This document shows positions 23,031 to 30,852 of a stretch of 37,566 nt of DNA, piece after piece (position 1 is the first letter of the stretch; the number at the start of each line of letters is the position of its first letter). A program made the position numbers and the translations under genes. The DNA comes from Caldilineaceae bacterium SB0661_bin_32 (lineage in GTDB: Bacteria > Chloroflexota > Anaerolineae > Caldilineales > Caldilineaceae): positions 145,397 through 182,962 of the forward strand of contig VXMH01000014.1 of NCBI GenBank assembly GCA_009841235.1, given 5' to 3'. The notes beneath the pieces are model-generated. The model worked only from the letters and a program-made list of their open reading frames with translations, was not told the origin of the DNA and ran no database searches.

Positions 23031-24164
23031 TTGCAGGAAATGACATCGCTCGAACGCTACATGGCCGCCATCAACGGCGAACCCATGGACATGTATCCGG
23101 CCCTCAACGTCTCCCCCACCTGGTCGATGATGCCGCACTGGCCCGAGAAACTGGGGCTGAACTTCCTCCATCTGTCACATGGGACCGATGAACAGAAGCT
23201 GAAGTTCTACGACGTGCTCCACGACGATCTTGGCCTCGATTACATCCCCTGCGGCACCGGTAAACCCTACGGCCAGCGCGGCAAACAGTACGTCACCGAG
23301 GAGGACGGCGTGCCCGTGCTCGTCGACGTCGGCTCGCGCAGCAAGACCCGCTACCACGAGTTCCCACCCGACCTGCCGCCTGAAGAGCCCCTCTTCGAAA
23401 CCGCCGCCGACGTCGAACGCCTCGACCCGCCGCCCACCGCCGAGGAGATGCTGGCGACCGGCGCCTACGACTTCACCAAAAAGCTGCTCGAATATTTCGA
23501 CGACACCGTCTTCTTCTACATGGGAGACATGGCGCCCTTCCCCACCTCCTTCTACATGCTCAGCTACGACAAGCTCTTCGACGCCATGTTCTTCCAGAAG
23601 GACCTCGTCTTCGCGCTCATGGACCGCCACGAAGAGGTGATCCGCCAGCAGTGCCGGCTCGCCAGAATGCTCGGCGTGCACGGCTACCAGTTGATGCAGT
23701 GGTTCGCCTCCGCCGACATGATCTCCGATGAGCACTACGTCGAATTCGCCCTGCCCGGCGAGATCAAGTCCTTCCAGTACATCCACGATGAGGGCCTGAT
23801 CAGCAGCATGGCCCTGATGGGCTGGATCGAGCCCCGGCTCCCCCACCTGGCCAAGCTCGACTTCCACTGCATCCAGGTCGAATGCGGCCTCAAGAACTAC
23901 TCGAACGACATCGTCAACGTCCGCCAGGCCCTCGGCGAAGAGGTCTGCATCTTCTCCAACTCCCACGCCATCACCGTCATCGAGCAGGGGGACGAGGACC
24001 TCTGGCGCGAAGACGCCCATCACCAGGCCAAAGCGATCGGGGAGCAGAAGCGTTTCGGCGTAGGCCACGGCACGCCCACCACCTGGAAGACGTCTCCGGA
24101 AAGATACCGCCGCTACATCGATTTCATGCGAAGCGAGCTGGCGTCTATCGTCCCGCCGCATTGA
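23031..24164 (+). CDS. Uroporphyrinogen decarboxylase (UroD)-family methyltransferase
   Basis: A 377-residue TIM barrel of the UroD superfamily branch that includes corrinoid:substrate methyltransferases (MtaA/MtbA-like). Seen are the N-terminal TSLERYMAAINGEPMDMYPALNVSPTW, a central block HCIQVECGLKN that supplies candidate zinc ligands (His/Cys), and the C-terminal FGVGHGTPTTWKTSPERYRRYI. It lacks the arginines expected of haem-pathway UroD near the N-terminus, so a methyltransferase role is favoured. TTG 23031 is 7 bases after AAGGAG and is preferred; ATG 23040 is the alternative. Its likely partner is the corrinoid protein at 17888. The methyl donor or acceptor is unknown. Confidence 0.8.
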   Translation: MQEMTSLERYMAAINGEPMDMYPALNVSPTWSMMPHWPEKLGLNFLHLSHGTDEQKLKFYDVLHDDLGLDYIPCGTGKPYGQRGKQYVTEEDGVPVLVDVGSRSKTRYHEFPPDLPPEEPLFETAADVERLDPPPTAEEMLATGAYDFTKKLLEYFDDTVFFYMGDMAPFPTSFYMLSYDKLFDAMFFQKDLVFALMDRHEEVIRQQCRLARMLGVHGYQLMQWFASADMISDEHYVEFALPGEIKSFQYIHDEGLISSMALMGWIEPRLPHLAKLDFHCIQVECGLKNYSNDIVNVRQALGEEVCIFSNSHAITVIEQGDEDLWREDAHHQAKAIGEQKRFGVGHGTPTTWKTSPERYRRYIDFMRSELASIVPPH

Positions 24165-24229
24165 GAACCATATGGCCCTCATCGCGTCGGCAGTATGAGC
24201 GCCCAGGCGTGACGGCCCAAGTGTTCTGT

Positions 24230-24258
24230 TTGGTGCAAATTGCCTTCTCTGTTAGCTT
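24230..24258 (+). promoter_or_regulatory. Predicted promoter of the FitA-like antitoxin gene
   Basis: TTGGTG (24230-24235), 17-base spacer, TAGCTT (24253-24258). Transcription would start about 3 bases before ATG 24268, so the mRNA may be nearly leaderless. This fits the missing Shine-Dalgarno. Confidence 0.4.
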
Positions 24259-24267
24259 AATTCAATC

Positions 24268-24504
24268 ATGCCTGTACAGATTACGATTAGAAATGTCCCC
24301 GAGGAAGTTCGTGATGAGTTGGCCAAGCGCGCTGCGCTTCAAGGCCAGTCCATGCAAGAGTTCTTGCGCGGGGAGTTGGAACGTATCGCATCCCGGCACT
24401 CCTTAGCCGCATGGCTGCAAGGAGTTCGCGCGCGCAAGGCGGTCGCGGAATCACGGGTGCAGCCGCAACAGATCCTTCGCGCTCGTGACGCCGCCCGAAA
24501 GTGA
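24268..24504 (+). CDS. FitA-like ribbon-helix-helix antitoxin
   Basis: A 78-residue Arc-type ribbon-helix-helix protein: strand VQITIRNVPEEVRDELAKRA, then the helix QSMQEFLRGELERIA. The C-terminal tail (about 47-78) would wrap the toxin. This matches FitA/VapB antitoxins, which precede PIN-domain RNases. The stop codon overlaps a GTG at 24501 in the usual GTGA arrangement, but the downstream frame is a damaged PIN gene. The antitoxin itself looks intact. Confidence 0.75.
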   Translation: MPVQITIRNVPEEVRDELAKRAALQGQSMQEFLRGELERIASRHSLAAWLQGVRARKAVAESRVQPQQILRARDAARK

Positions 24505-24725
24505 ACGCAGTCGTCGAATTCGTGCCTGTCGCGGTGCTGGATGCCCGCTGCAGACATTTGGCCACAGGCTCAGCCGCGCACACGCCCCCACTTGTGAGGT
24601 CATCACTCGACCCCGATCCAACAGCCAGGGCAGGTCATCCCGTCGCGCCGCATGAGTGGATGCGGTCAGCCGGTCTTGACCTGTTGGAATCGGAGAACAG
24701 TTCTGCAATGGCCGCGCGCATTTGA
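24501..24725 (+). pseudogene. Decayed PIN-domain (VapC/FitB-type) toxin remnant
   Basis: The GTG at 24501 overlaps the antitoxin stop, as for a VapC gene. The first codons (VNAVVEFV) match a typical VapC start (VxxVVDASALVEFV) from which the catalytic Asp-Ala-Ser segment has been removed. Further on, one frame reads AHTPPLV and the adjacent frame at the same place reads AHAPTCEVITR, resembling the PIN motif HAPHLCDVEVxxALR. This points to several small deletions or frameshifts. The open frame is 74 codons, against about 130 for VapC, and lacks the acidic active site. It is probably dead. Confidence 0.45.
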
Positions 24726-24808
24726 CGCTGGTTGAACGCTAAGCGTACGCCGCTGGGGGCAACTCCTCCCCACGCCTTACGCTTCGCTGACCGCCTTCCA
24801 CTAACCCT

Positions 24809-25975
24809 ATGATAATCTCCCGCCTGGAGACCATCCGCCTTGGCCGCCACCCCCATTCGCTCTGGCTGCGCATTCACACCGATGAGGGCCTGACCGGCCT
24901 CGGCGAGACCTCCTACGCGCTTCGCGCCGTCAGCGCCCTCATCCACGACCAGCTCGCCCCCCTGCTCCTGGGACGCAGTCCCCTCGACATCGAGCGCCAC
25001 TGGCATTCCATGTTCGCGGCCGTGAACGCCTACGGCTTCGGCGGCGCTGAAACCCGCGCTATCAGCGCCGTCGACATCGCCCTCTGGGACATCGCCGGCC
25101 AGTACAGCGGCCAGCCCATCTACAACCTCCTCGGCGGCCGCAGCCGCGACCGCATCCCCGTCTACAACACCTGCCTCAGTCACGGCCCCAACCAGGACGC
25201 CCGCGCCTGGATGGAAGGCCGCGCCGGCCAGCTGGCCGAAGATCTCCTCCGTCAGGGCATCAAGGCCATGAAGATCTGGCCTTTCGACCTCCCGCCAGGT
25301 CCCGCCGGCGCCGAGACAGGCGCGCCCGGACCTGTCCGCCATTACCTCGATAGAGATACGCTCAAGAGGGGTGTCGCCTGCGTCGAAGAGATTCGCGCCG
25401 CCGTCGGCGACAGAATGCAGATCGCCATCGAGGGAAACGCCCGCTGGAACCTGCCCGCAGCCATCGCCATTGCCCGCGCTCTGGAGCCCTACAACATCAT
25501 GTGGCTTGAGGAGATGATCCCACCCGACAACGTCGAATCCTATGCCCGTCTGAAGGCGGAAAGCCGCATTCCTCTCTGCGTCAGCGAGCGCCTCTTCACC
25601 CGCTTCGGCTTCCGGCGCGTCGTCGAGGCCGACGCCGCCGACATCATCATGCCGGACATCTCCTGGACCGGCGGCATAACCGAAACACGCAAAATCTGCG
25701 CCCAGGCCGACACCTACTACCTCCCCGTCACCGGCCACGACGCCACCGGCCCCGTCGCGCTCTGGGCCGCCGTCCACCTCATGCTCCATGTCCCCAACGC
25801 CATGTGTCTCGAGACCGTCCGCGCCTACTACAACGGCTGGTATAACGACATCGTCACCGAACGCATCCCCATCAACGAAGGCATGCTCTCCCTAACCGAA
25901 AAGCCCGGCCTCGGCGTCGCCCTGCGCGAGGAGGTGCTGAACTGGCCCGAAGCGGGGACCGAAGTCACAAAATAG
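24809..25975 (+). CDS. Mandelate racemase/muconate lactonizing enzyme (enolase) superfamily protein, probable sugar-acid dehydratase
   Basis: A 388-residue enolase-superfamily enzyme. The N-terminal capping domain (about 1-115) precedes the barrel. The Mg ligands are E208 (IEGNARW), E234 (WLEEM) and E260 (VSERLF). Candidate bases are K152/K155 (IKAMKIWPF) and the His-Asp pair H310-D311 (VTGHDATGP). The KIWPFD block is common in galactonate- and rhamnonate-dehydratase-like members, which remove water from aldonic acids to give 2-keto-3-deoxy acids. ATG 24809 follows CCACTAACCCT (one heptad unit, ACTAACC at 24800-24806) and has no Shine-Dalgarno. With the rhamnosidase and RraA genes nearby, a rhamnonate-type substrate is plausible but unproven. 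Confidence 0.85.
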   Translation: MIISRLETIRLGRHPHSLWLRIHTDEGLTGLGETSYALRAVSALIHDQLAPLLLGRSPLDIERHWHSMFAAVNAYGFGGAETRAISAVDIALWDIAGQYSGQPIYNLLGGRSRDRIPVYNTCLSHGPNQDARAWMEGRAGQLAEDLLRQGIKAMKIWPFDLPPGPAGAETGAPGPVRHYLDRDTLKRGVACVEEIRAAVGDRMQIAIEGNARWNLPAAIAIARALEPYNIMWLEEMIPPDNVESYARLKAESRIPLCVSERLFTRFGFRRVVEADAADIIMPDISWTGGITETRKICAQADTYYLPVTGHDATGPVALWAAVHLMLHVPNAMCLETVRAYYNGWYNDIVTERIPINEGMLSLTEKPGLGVALREEVLNWPEAGTEVTK

Positions 25976-26012
25976 TTGGATGAGTACCGATTTGGACTTC
26001 GCTTAACGCGAA

Positions 26013-26393
26013 CTAAGGTTCTCGCGGTTCTAGAAGCATCCGCAAACCAGAGATTATTTCCTGTATTCTCCTTGGAGAAAGAGTACCTATTCTCTCGCTG
26101 AGAATTTGCCGATCCAACGTGATCACCTGCGAAATGTTCACAACACTCTCGCGAGGTAGGTTCCCTTCACCTCTGTTTAGCAGAACATTGCCTGGAGCTG
26201 ACGCTCTTTTCAGATTTGTGGTGATCGCGCAGGCGACAACCGTTCTGATTCGGCTGAAATTGTACATATTGTTCTGAACAACGACGAAAGGACGCCTTCC
26301 CGCTGGCTCGGACCCATATGGTTCATCTATGTCGACCCAGAAAATGTCACCCTGTTCGATATACTGTCGAGATGAAGGCCCACCAACTACCAC
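26013..26393 (-). CDS. MazF/PemK-type mRNA interferase toxin
   Basis: A 126-residue toxin of the CcdB/MazF fold. Seen are the first strand QGDIFWVDIDEPYGSEPAGRRPFVVVQN with its conserved arginines, the catalytic-region CAITTNLKRASAPGNVLL, and the conserved SVVNISQVITLDRQIL. All landmarks are present, so it is probably functional and would cleave mRNA at a short sequence. It starts at GTG 26393, overlapping the antitoxin gene by 7 bases, the usual coupling. The AT content is higher than in the flanking sugar genes, consistent with acquisition by transfer. Confidence 0.88.
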   Translation of the reverse strand: MVVGGPSSRQYIEQGDIFWVDIDEPYGSEPAGRRPFVVVQNNMYNFSRIRTVVACAITTNLKRASAPGNVLLNRGEGNLPRESVVNISQVITLDRQILSERIGTLSPRRIQEIISGLRMLLEPREP

Positions 26394-26641
26394 GGTTCAT
26401 CCCTCATTAACTTTCGATGGTGTTCTAGCATCGCTCTTAGGGTCGCTTGCTCTTCCTCGTCAGGGAAATCATCATATGCCTCGTTAATGGCTGCCATCAT
26501 ACGCCTCGTTTCGTGACGTTCAATGAACTCCTCAACCGCAATCGCAAAGAGTCGACTTCGGGATATTTTCATCTCTTTTGTTAGTGTTTCCACCTTTTCA
26601 AAAAGTGAATCATTCAAAGAGATTGCTGTCTTCACTGCCAT
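26387..26641 (-). CDS. MazE-type ribbon-helix-helix antitoxin
   Basis: An 84-residue antitoxin from ATG 26641, which has GAGGAGGCGAGG just upstream; an in-frame ATG at 26656 is less well placed. The N-terminal ribbon-helix-helix domain reads VKTAISLNDSLFEKVETLTKEMKISRSRLFAIAVEEFIE. The acidic C-terminal tail (AYDDFPDEEEQATLRAML) would bind and neutralise MazF. It is first in the operon and presumably represses it through the palindrome at 26681. Confidence 0.85.
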   Translation of the reverse strand: MAVKTAISLNDSLFEKVETLTKEMKISRSRLFAIAVEEFIERHETRRMMAAINEAYDDFPDEEEQATLRAMLEHHRKLMRDEPW

Positions 26642-26680
26642 ACCTCGCCTCCTCAAATGGATAAAGCAAAAAGCAATATC

Positions 26681-26693
26681 ATACTAATAGTAT
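26681..26693. promoter_or_regulatory. Operator-like palindrome of the mazEF-type operon
   Basis: ATACTAATAGTAT is a perfect 13-base palindrome overlapping the predicted -10 box of the - strand promoter, the position expected for autorepression by the antitoxin or the toxin-antitoxin complex. Confidence 0.5.
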
Positions 26694-26718
26694 AACTACC
26701 ATTCTTGCATAGAACCAA
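26689..26718 (-). promoter_or_regulatory. Predicted promoter of the mazEF-type operon
   Basis: Read on the - strand: TTGGTT (26718-26713), 18-base spacer, TATACT (26694-26689). The -10 box is embedded in the palindrome at 26681-26693. Confidence 0.45.
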
Positions 26719-26778
26719 TACCGTGCAGACCGCCGCGTAAGCCCGGAATCCACGCCCCCCAATTCGCAAAATAGAAGG

Positions 26779-26807
26779 TTGCAGTCTGAAACGAATGTCT
26801 ATATCAT
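26779..26807 (+). promoter_or_regulatory. Predicted sigma70 promoter of the RraA-to-NHL gene run
   Basis: TTGCAG (26779-26784), 17-base spacer, TATCAT (26802-26807). The leader to ATG 26907 is about 93 bases and contains AAAACTGACA near 26842, a fragment of the heptad family. Confidence 0.45.
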
Positions 26808-26906
26808 TACAGATGCGAACAAAACCCGCCTTACCACCCGAAAACTGACAATACCCAGACAGGCGCCCCACGCCCGTCAACGATACATCGAATCAGGAGA
26901 TCCTGA

Positions 26907-27572
26907 ATGCTGTCCGAGCAGATCGCCGCACTCAAGCGCTACGACTCCGCGACCATTTTCAACGCCGTCGCTCTCAAACTGGGCCTACCGAATCTCGACT
27001 ACACCGACCATACCATCCGCTGCCTTATGCCCGACATGGGCCTCGTCGCAGGCTTCGCCGTCACCGCCGAAGTCACCACCAACGACGAAGACTCCACCGC
27101 CCTCGAGTGGATCGACTATTACGACTACCTCGGCAGCCAGCAGGGCCCTCTGATCGCCGTCTTCCAGGACATGGACACCAACGCGGGCCGCGGCGCCTGC
27201 TTCGGCGACGGCATGGCACGCGTCCACAAGCGGCTCGGCGTCATCGGCGTGATCGCCGAAGGCACCGTGCGCGATCTGGTCGGCATCCGCCACGTGGGGC
27301 TCCCCGTATGGGCCTGGGGCACCGTACCCGGCCACGGCGTCTTCAACATGAACCGCTTCGGCGCGCCCGTCACAGCCGGCCGCCTGCGTATCCATTCGGG
27401 CGACCTGCTCCTAGCCGACTCCGACGGCGTGGTGCGCATCCCCACCGACCAGGTGGACGACGTCCTGGAACTGGCCGAAGAGGTCCGCACACGCGAAGCC
27501 GGTCTCTTCGACTTCTACGAATCGGAAACCTTTTCCCTTCAAGAAATGCGTGCCCGCCAGCAACAATACTAG
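26907..27572 (+). CDS. RraA family protein (putative aldolase / RraA-like)
   Basis: A 221-residue protein of the RraA/HMG-aldolase fold. The pyruvate- and metal-binding region is visible: FGDGMARVHKRLGVIGVIAEGTVRDL, with G100-D101-G102 and R123-D124. DSDGVVRIPTDQVDDVLELAEEV is the typical C-terminal block. Relatives are class II aldolases for 4-hydroxy-4-methyl-2-oxoglutarate and similar keto acids, or regulators of RNase E; the context favours an aldolase. AGGAGA lies before ATG 26907. A link to the dehydratase at 24809 (keto-deoxy acid cleavage) is possible, though the mazEF pair separates them. Confidence 0.85.
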   Translation: MLSEQIAALKRYDSATIFNAVALKLGLPNLDYTDHTIRCLMPDMGLVAGFAVTAEVTTNDEDSTALEWIDYYDYLGSQQGPLIAVFQDMDTNAGRGACFGDGMARVHKRLGVIGVIAEGTVRDLVGIRHVGLPVWAWGTVPGHGVFNMNRFGAPVTAGRLRIHSGDLLLADSDGVVRIPTDQVDDVLELAEEVRTREAGLFDFYESETFSLQEMRARQQQY

Positions 27573-27573
27573 C

Positions 27574-27592
27574 CACTGACCACTGGTGTTCC
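27574..27592. repeat. 19-base leader repeat, copy 2
   Basis: CACTGACCACTGGTGTTCC, ending at the base before ATG 27593. It is identical to 16971-16989. No Shine-Dalgarno is present. Confidence 0.7.
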
Positions 27593-29293
27593 ATGACTCT
27601 CGACGAACAGATCGAAGCCCTCCTTGCACAAGCGCCCGGTTTCTGGCATCTCGACGCCTGCGGCGTGACCCGCAGCGAACGGCAGATCCCTGCCCTGCTG
27701 CACGGCGTCGACCAACCGCCGGCGGGCGAGCGCCTCCAACTCGTCCTCATCGGCGGCCTCTCCGGCACACAGGAAGACGTCGATGCCGCCCTGGCTGCGC
27801 TGCAGTCGTACAGGACGGCGCCCGGCCTCTCCCAACGCTACGCCCTCAGCGCCGTCCCCTGCGGCAATCCCGACGGCCTCGCCCTGGGCGCCGCGCCCGA
27901 AAACGGCGCCGGCGGCAACCCCGGCACCGCCTACCCTCCCCCCGGAGACAGCTACTACGACGCCAACCCGGAAGCACACTACCTCTGGCGCTGGGTCAGC
28001 TTCCAAGCGCCAGACCTCGTCCTCGAAATCCGGACCGGCGAAGCCACGTCCTGGGAGGGCTCTGCCCTCTGCCTGGAGCTGCTGGAGCAGTTCCGTTCCG
28101 TACTCAATGCCTCCGAGCTCCCATCCGACAGCTCGCTGATGGGCGCGCTCTCTACCGGCGAACCAAACCTCCTCCCGCCCGTTTTCGGCCTGCGCCTCAC
28201 CTGCGCCGCCGCCGACCTGGATGCCGAGCTGGCCAAACTGTGGACGGTTCTCGGCCAGGTGCCCGACCACGCCCGCTCCCCGACCCGCAGCGCCCTGCAG
28301 GCCCGCGCCGCCCGCTTGCCCCTGGAAGCAGCACGTATCCTTGCCGGCGTTTACGGTCATGAACTCGATCCCGTCATCTACACCCAGGGCGTTGCCGTCA
28401 GCGGACGCCTCCGGCTCGCCCAATTGGACAGGGAATACGCCGATCCGTCAGACGGCATCGCTGACATGGTCGCGCCCTACATGTCCGGCGCCGAAGAGTG
28501 GTTCCCCGCGGGCGGCGACGGCGGCGCAAACCTCGCCGGTCTCGTCTGGGCCGATGAGCTCGCCGCAACGACCGGGGATACCCGCTACAACGACCTGCTC
28601 GTGCAAACAGCCGACCGCTACCGCACCACCCACGACAACGGCGTTCCCATCCCCTCCAACCCCAACTACCAGGTCGAGGACATGTTCTTCACCGCCGCGG
28701 TCCTCGGCCGCGCCTTCAAACTCACCGGCGACGACGCCTACCTGGGCATCCTCACCCGCTTCCTTTTGGATGCAGACGTGCAGCAACCGGACGGCCTATT
28801 CTGGCATGACCGCCGTACCCCCTTCTACTGGGGCCGCGGCAACGGCTTCGCCGCTCTCAGCTACGCCGAAACGCTGACCTACATGCCCGACGGCCATCCC
28901 GACCGCGCAGCCGTGCTCGCCATCCACCGCCGCCATCTCCAGGCCCTGCGCGGCTACCAGCACCGCAGCGGCATGTGGCGCCAGGTCGTCAACGGCCCCG
29001 GCTCCTACCCCGAAATGACCGTCACCTGCATGGTCGGCTACGCCCTCGCCCGCGGCCTGCGCCGCGGCTGGCTCGACGCCGGCTACACAGAAATGCTCAC
29101 CCGCGCCTGGCAGGGCGTCGCCGCCCGCATCGACGACCACGGCGGCCTCGTCGACGTCTGCACCGGCACCGGCGTCCAGCAAAGCACGCGCGACTACCTC
29201 GACCGCCCCGCCATATTCGGCCCCGATGAACGCGGCGGCGCCCTATCGCTCTGGTTCGTCACCGAAATGGAGACCTTTCTCCAAGAGAATTGA
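27593..29293 (+). CDS. GH105-like unsaturated rhamnogalacturonyl hydrolase with an N-terminal M14-peptidase-like domain
   Basis: A 566-residue, probably cytoplasmic protein. From about residue 262 it is a GH88/GH105-type (alpha/alpha)6 barrel: VEDMFFTAAVLGRAFKLTGD supplies the likely catalytic Asp, and FWHDRRTPFYWGRGNGFAALSYAETL carries the GRGNG signature. Such enzymes remove unsaturated uronate from oligosaccharides made by pectin or rhamnogalacturonan lyases. Residues about 1-255 resemble an M14 carboxypeptidase-like fold (LQLVLIGGLSG, ALSAVPCGNPDG), but the zinc HxxE motif is absent. ATG 27593 is directly after the 19-base repeat; the frame is open to 27107, but that part lies inside rraA. 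Confidence 0.78.
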   Translation: MTLDEQIEALLAQAPGFWHLDACGVTRSERQIPALLHGVDQPPAGERLQLVLIGGLSGTQEDVDAALAALQSYRTAPGLSQRYALSAVPCGNPDGLALGAAPENGAGGNPGTAYPPPGDSYYDANPEAHYLWRWVSFQAPDLVLEIRTGEATSWEGSALCLELLEQFRSVLNASELPSDSSLMGALSTGEPNLLPPVFGLRLTCAAADLDAELAKLWTVLGQVPDHARSPTRSALQARAARLPLEAARILAGVYGHELDPVIYTQGVAVSGRLRLAQLDREYADPSDGIADMVAPYMSGAEEWFPAGGDGGANLAGLVWADELAATTGDTRYNDLLVQTADRYRTTHDNGVPIPSNPNYQVEDMFFTAAVLGRAFKLTGDDAYLGILTRFLLDADVQQPDGLFWHDRRTPFYWGRGNGFAALSYAETLTYMPDGHPDRAAVLAIHRRHLQALRGYQHRSGMWRQVVNGPGSYPEMTVTCMVGYALARGLRRGWLDAGYTEMLTRAWQGVAARIDDHGGLVDVCTGTGVQQSTRDYLDRPAIFGPDERGGALSLWFVTEMETFLQEN

Positions 29294-29319
29294 TAGCGTA
29301 GTCAGAAACTCTAGTGGCC

Positions 29320-29340
29320 ACTGACCACTAACCACTGCAG
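29320..29340. repeat. Heptad repeat, ACTRACC type (three units)
   Basis: ACTGACC, ACTAACC and ACTGCAG in tandem, followed by the AGGAGG Shine-Dalgarno of the DUF1800 gene. Confidence 0.6.
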
Positions 29341-29353
29341 TCAGGAGGTAGAT

Positions 29354-30757
29354 ATGGCAGATGAGGATCTGGGCCTGATGGCTCATTTGCTGCGCCGGGC
29401 AGGGTTCGGCGCCAGCCGCGAGGAGCTCGAGGCCTACGCCGCAAAAGGGTACGACGAAGTCGTAGAAGATCTGGTGGACGAGGAGCGCTGCCCGCCGATC
29501 GACGAGGATATCATCAAGCGCTACTTTGGCGGTGAAGGGCCGGAGATCCGCTCCGGCACCTGGATCTACCGCATGATCAACAACCCGCGCCCACTCGAAG
29601 AGAAGATGGCCCTCTTCTGGCATCACGTTTTCGCTACCGGCTATGCCAAGGGTGAGCACGCCCTCGCCATGAGCGACCAGATCGATCTCTTCCGCCGCAT
29701 CGGCATGAGCAACATACGCGAGATTCTGCTCGAGCTCTCCATGAACCCGGCTATGATCAACTGGCTCGACAACAACGAGAACATCAAGGGCGAACCCAAC
29801 GAGAACTACGGCCGCGAGCTGCTTGAACTCTTCTCAATGGGCGTGGGCAACTACACCGAGGACGACATCAAGAACTGCGCGCTCGCCTTCACCGGCTGGA
29901 CTTTCGCGCAACCCGTTCCCCTCTACCCCCACGGCTTCTACTCTCCCGAATTCCTGTTCCGCGAAGAGGACCACGACTACGGCGAGAAGACCTTCCTCGG
30001 CCACACCGGCAACTTCAACGGCGACGACATCATCGACATCATCGTCGAGCAGCCGGCAACCGCCCGCTTCATCTCCCGCCATCTCTACAACTTCTTCGTC
30101 GCCGACGAGCCGCAGGTCCCCTCCTGGAACGTGACCCCGCCCCAGGATCCGGAGGCGATCGAAATCCTCTCAGACGCCTTCATGGCGTCGAAAGGCGACA
30201 TGCGTCACGTCCTGCGCACGCTCTTCAAGAGCGACTTCTTCAAGGCGGCCCGCTTCAAAAGGGTGAAAAGCCCCACCGAGCTGATCACCGGCGTCCTCAA
30301 GCTGGTCGGCACCAACCGCGCGCCCACTCCCGGCATGCCGCAATACCACACGGCCGCCAAATTGATGGGCCAGGAGCTCTTCAACCCGCCCACCGTCGAA
30401 GGCTGGCACACCGGCCAGGAGTGGATCGACGGCGGCATGCTCACCGAGCGCATCAACTTCGCCGTCGACGAAGTCGGCGACGCCGGCAAGCCGGGCATCC
30501 AGGCCCTCATCAAACGTCTGCGCGCCGCCGGCGACAGGCTCACCCCCGAGCAGTTCGTCGACACCTGCCTCGACCTCGCCGGCCCCGTGAACCTGGAGGA
30601 CAAGACCCGCGCCGACCTCATACGCTTCGCCCAAAGCGGCGGCGACCTCGTATTCTCCAGCAACGGCAGCACCAACGGCCAGGCCGAAGAAAGCACCGAC
30701 CGCATCGTCCTGATGCTCCAACTGATCGTCGCCTCCCGCGAATACCAATTCGCCTGA
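29354..30757 (+). CDS. DUF1800 family protein
   Basis: A 467-residue protein with family landmarks: LMAHLLRRAGFGASREELE at the N-terminus, MALFWHHVFATG, NENYGRELLELFSMGVGNYTEDDIK, and TVEGWHTGQEWIDGGM. The biochemical role of DUF1800 is unknown; genes are usually adjacent to DUF1501, as here. Many relatives are exported, but this one begins MADEDLGL with no signal peptide, so it probably stays in the cytoplasm or leaves by another route. AGGAGG lies 6 bases before ATG 29354. Confidence 0.88.
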   Translation: MADEDLGLMAHLLRRAGFGASREELEAYAAKGYDEVVEDLVDEERCPPIDEDIIKRYFGGEGPEIRSGTWIYRMINNPRPLEEKMALFWHHVFATGYAKGEHALAMSDQIDLFRRIGMSNIREILLELSMNPAMINWLDNNENIKGEPNENYGRELLELFSMGVGNYTEDDIKNCALAFTGWTFAQPVPLYPHGFYSPEFLFREEDHDYGEKTFLGHTGNFNGDDIIDIIVEQPATARFISRHLYNFFVADEPQVPSWNVTPPQDPEAIEILSDAFMASKGDMRHVLRTLFKSDFFKAARFKRVKSPTELITGVLKLVGTNRAPTPGMPQYHTAAKLMGQELFNPPTVEGWHTGQEWIDGGMLTERINFAVDEVGDAGKPGIQALIKRLRAAGDRLTPEQFVDTCLDLAGPVNLEDKTRADLIRFAQSGGDLVFSSNGSTNGQAEESTDRIVLMLQLIVASREYQFA

Positions 30758-30806
30758 CCTGAAGCTTTTAGCAACACCATCCCACTTAGACAGCCGGAAG
30801 GTGTTC

Positions 30807-30834
30807 ACTGAAAACCAAAAACCAAAAACTGCAG
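30807..30834. repeat. Heptad repeat, ACTRAAA/ACCAAAA type (four units)
   Basis: ACTGAAA, ACCAAAA twice and ACTGCAG, then a Shine-Dalgarno (AAGGA) 8 bases before ATG 30853. Confidence 0.6.
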
Positions 30835-30852
30835 TAAAGAAAGGAAGTAAAG

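Noticed and set aside
27107..27592. N-terminal extension of the GH105-like protein into rraA
   Set aside because: It lies wholly inside rraA and is Arg-rich shadow sequence; the start at 27593 fits the 19-base leader.
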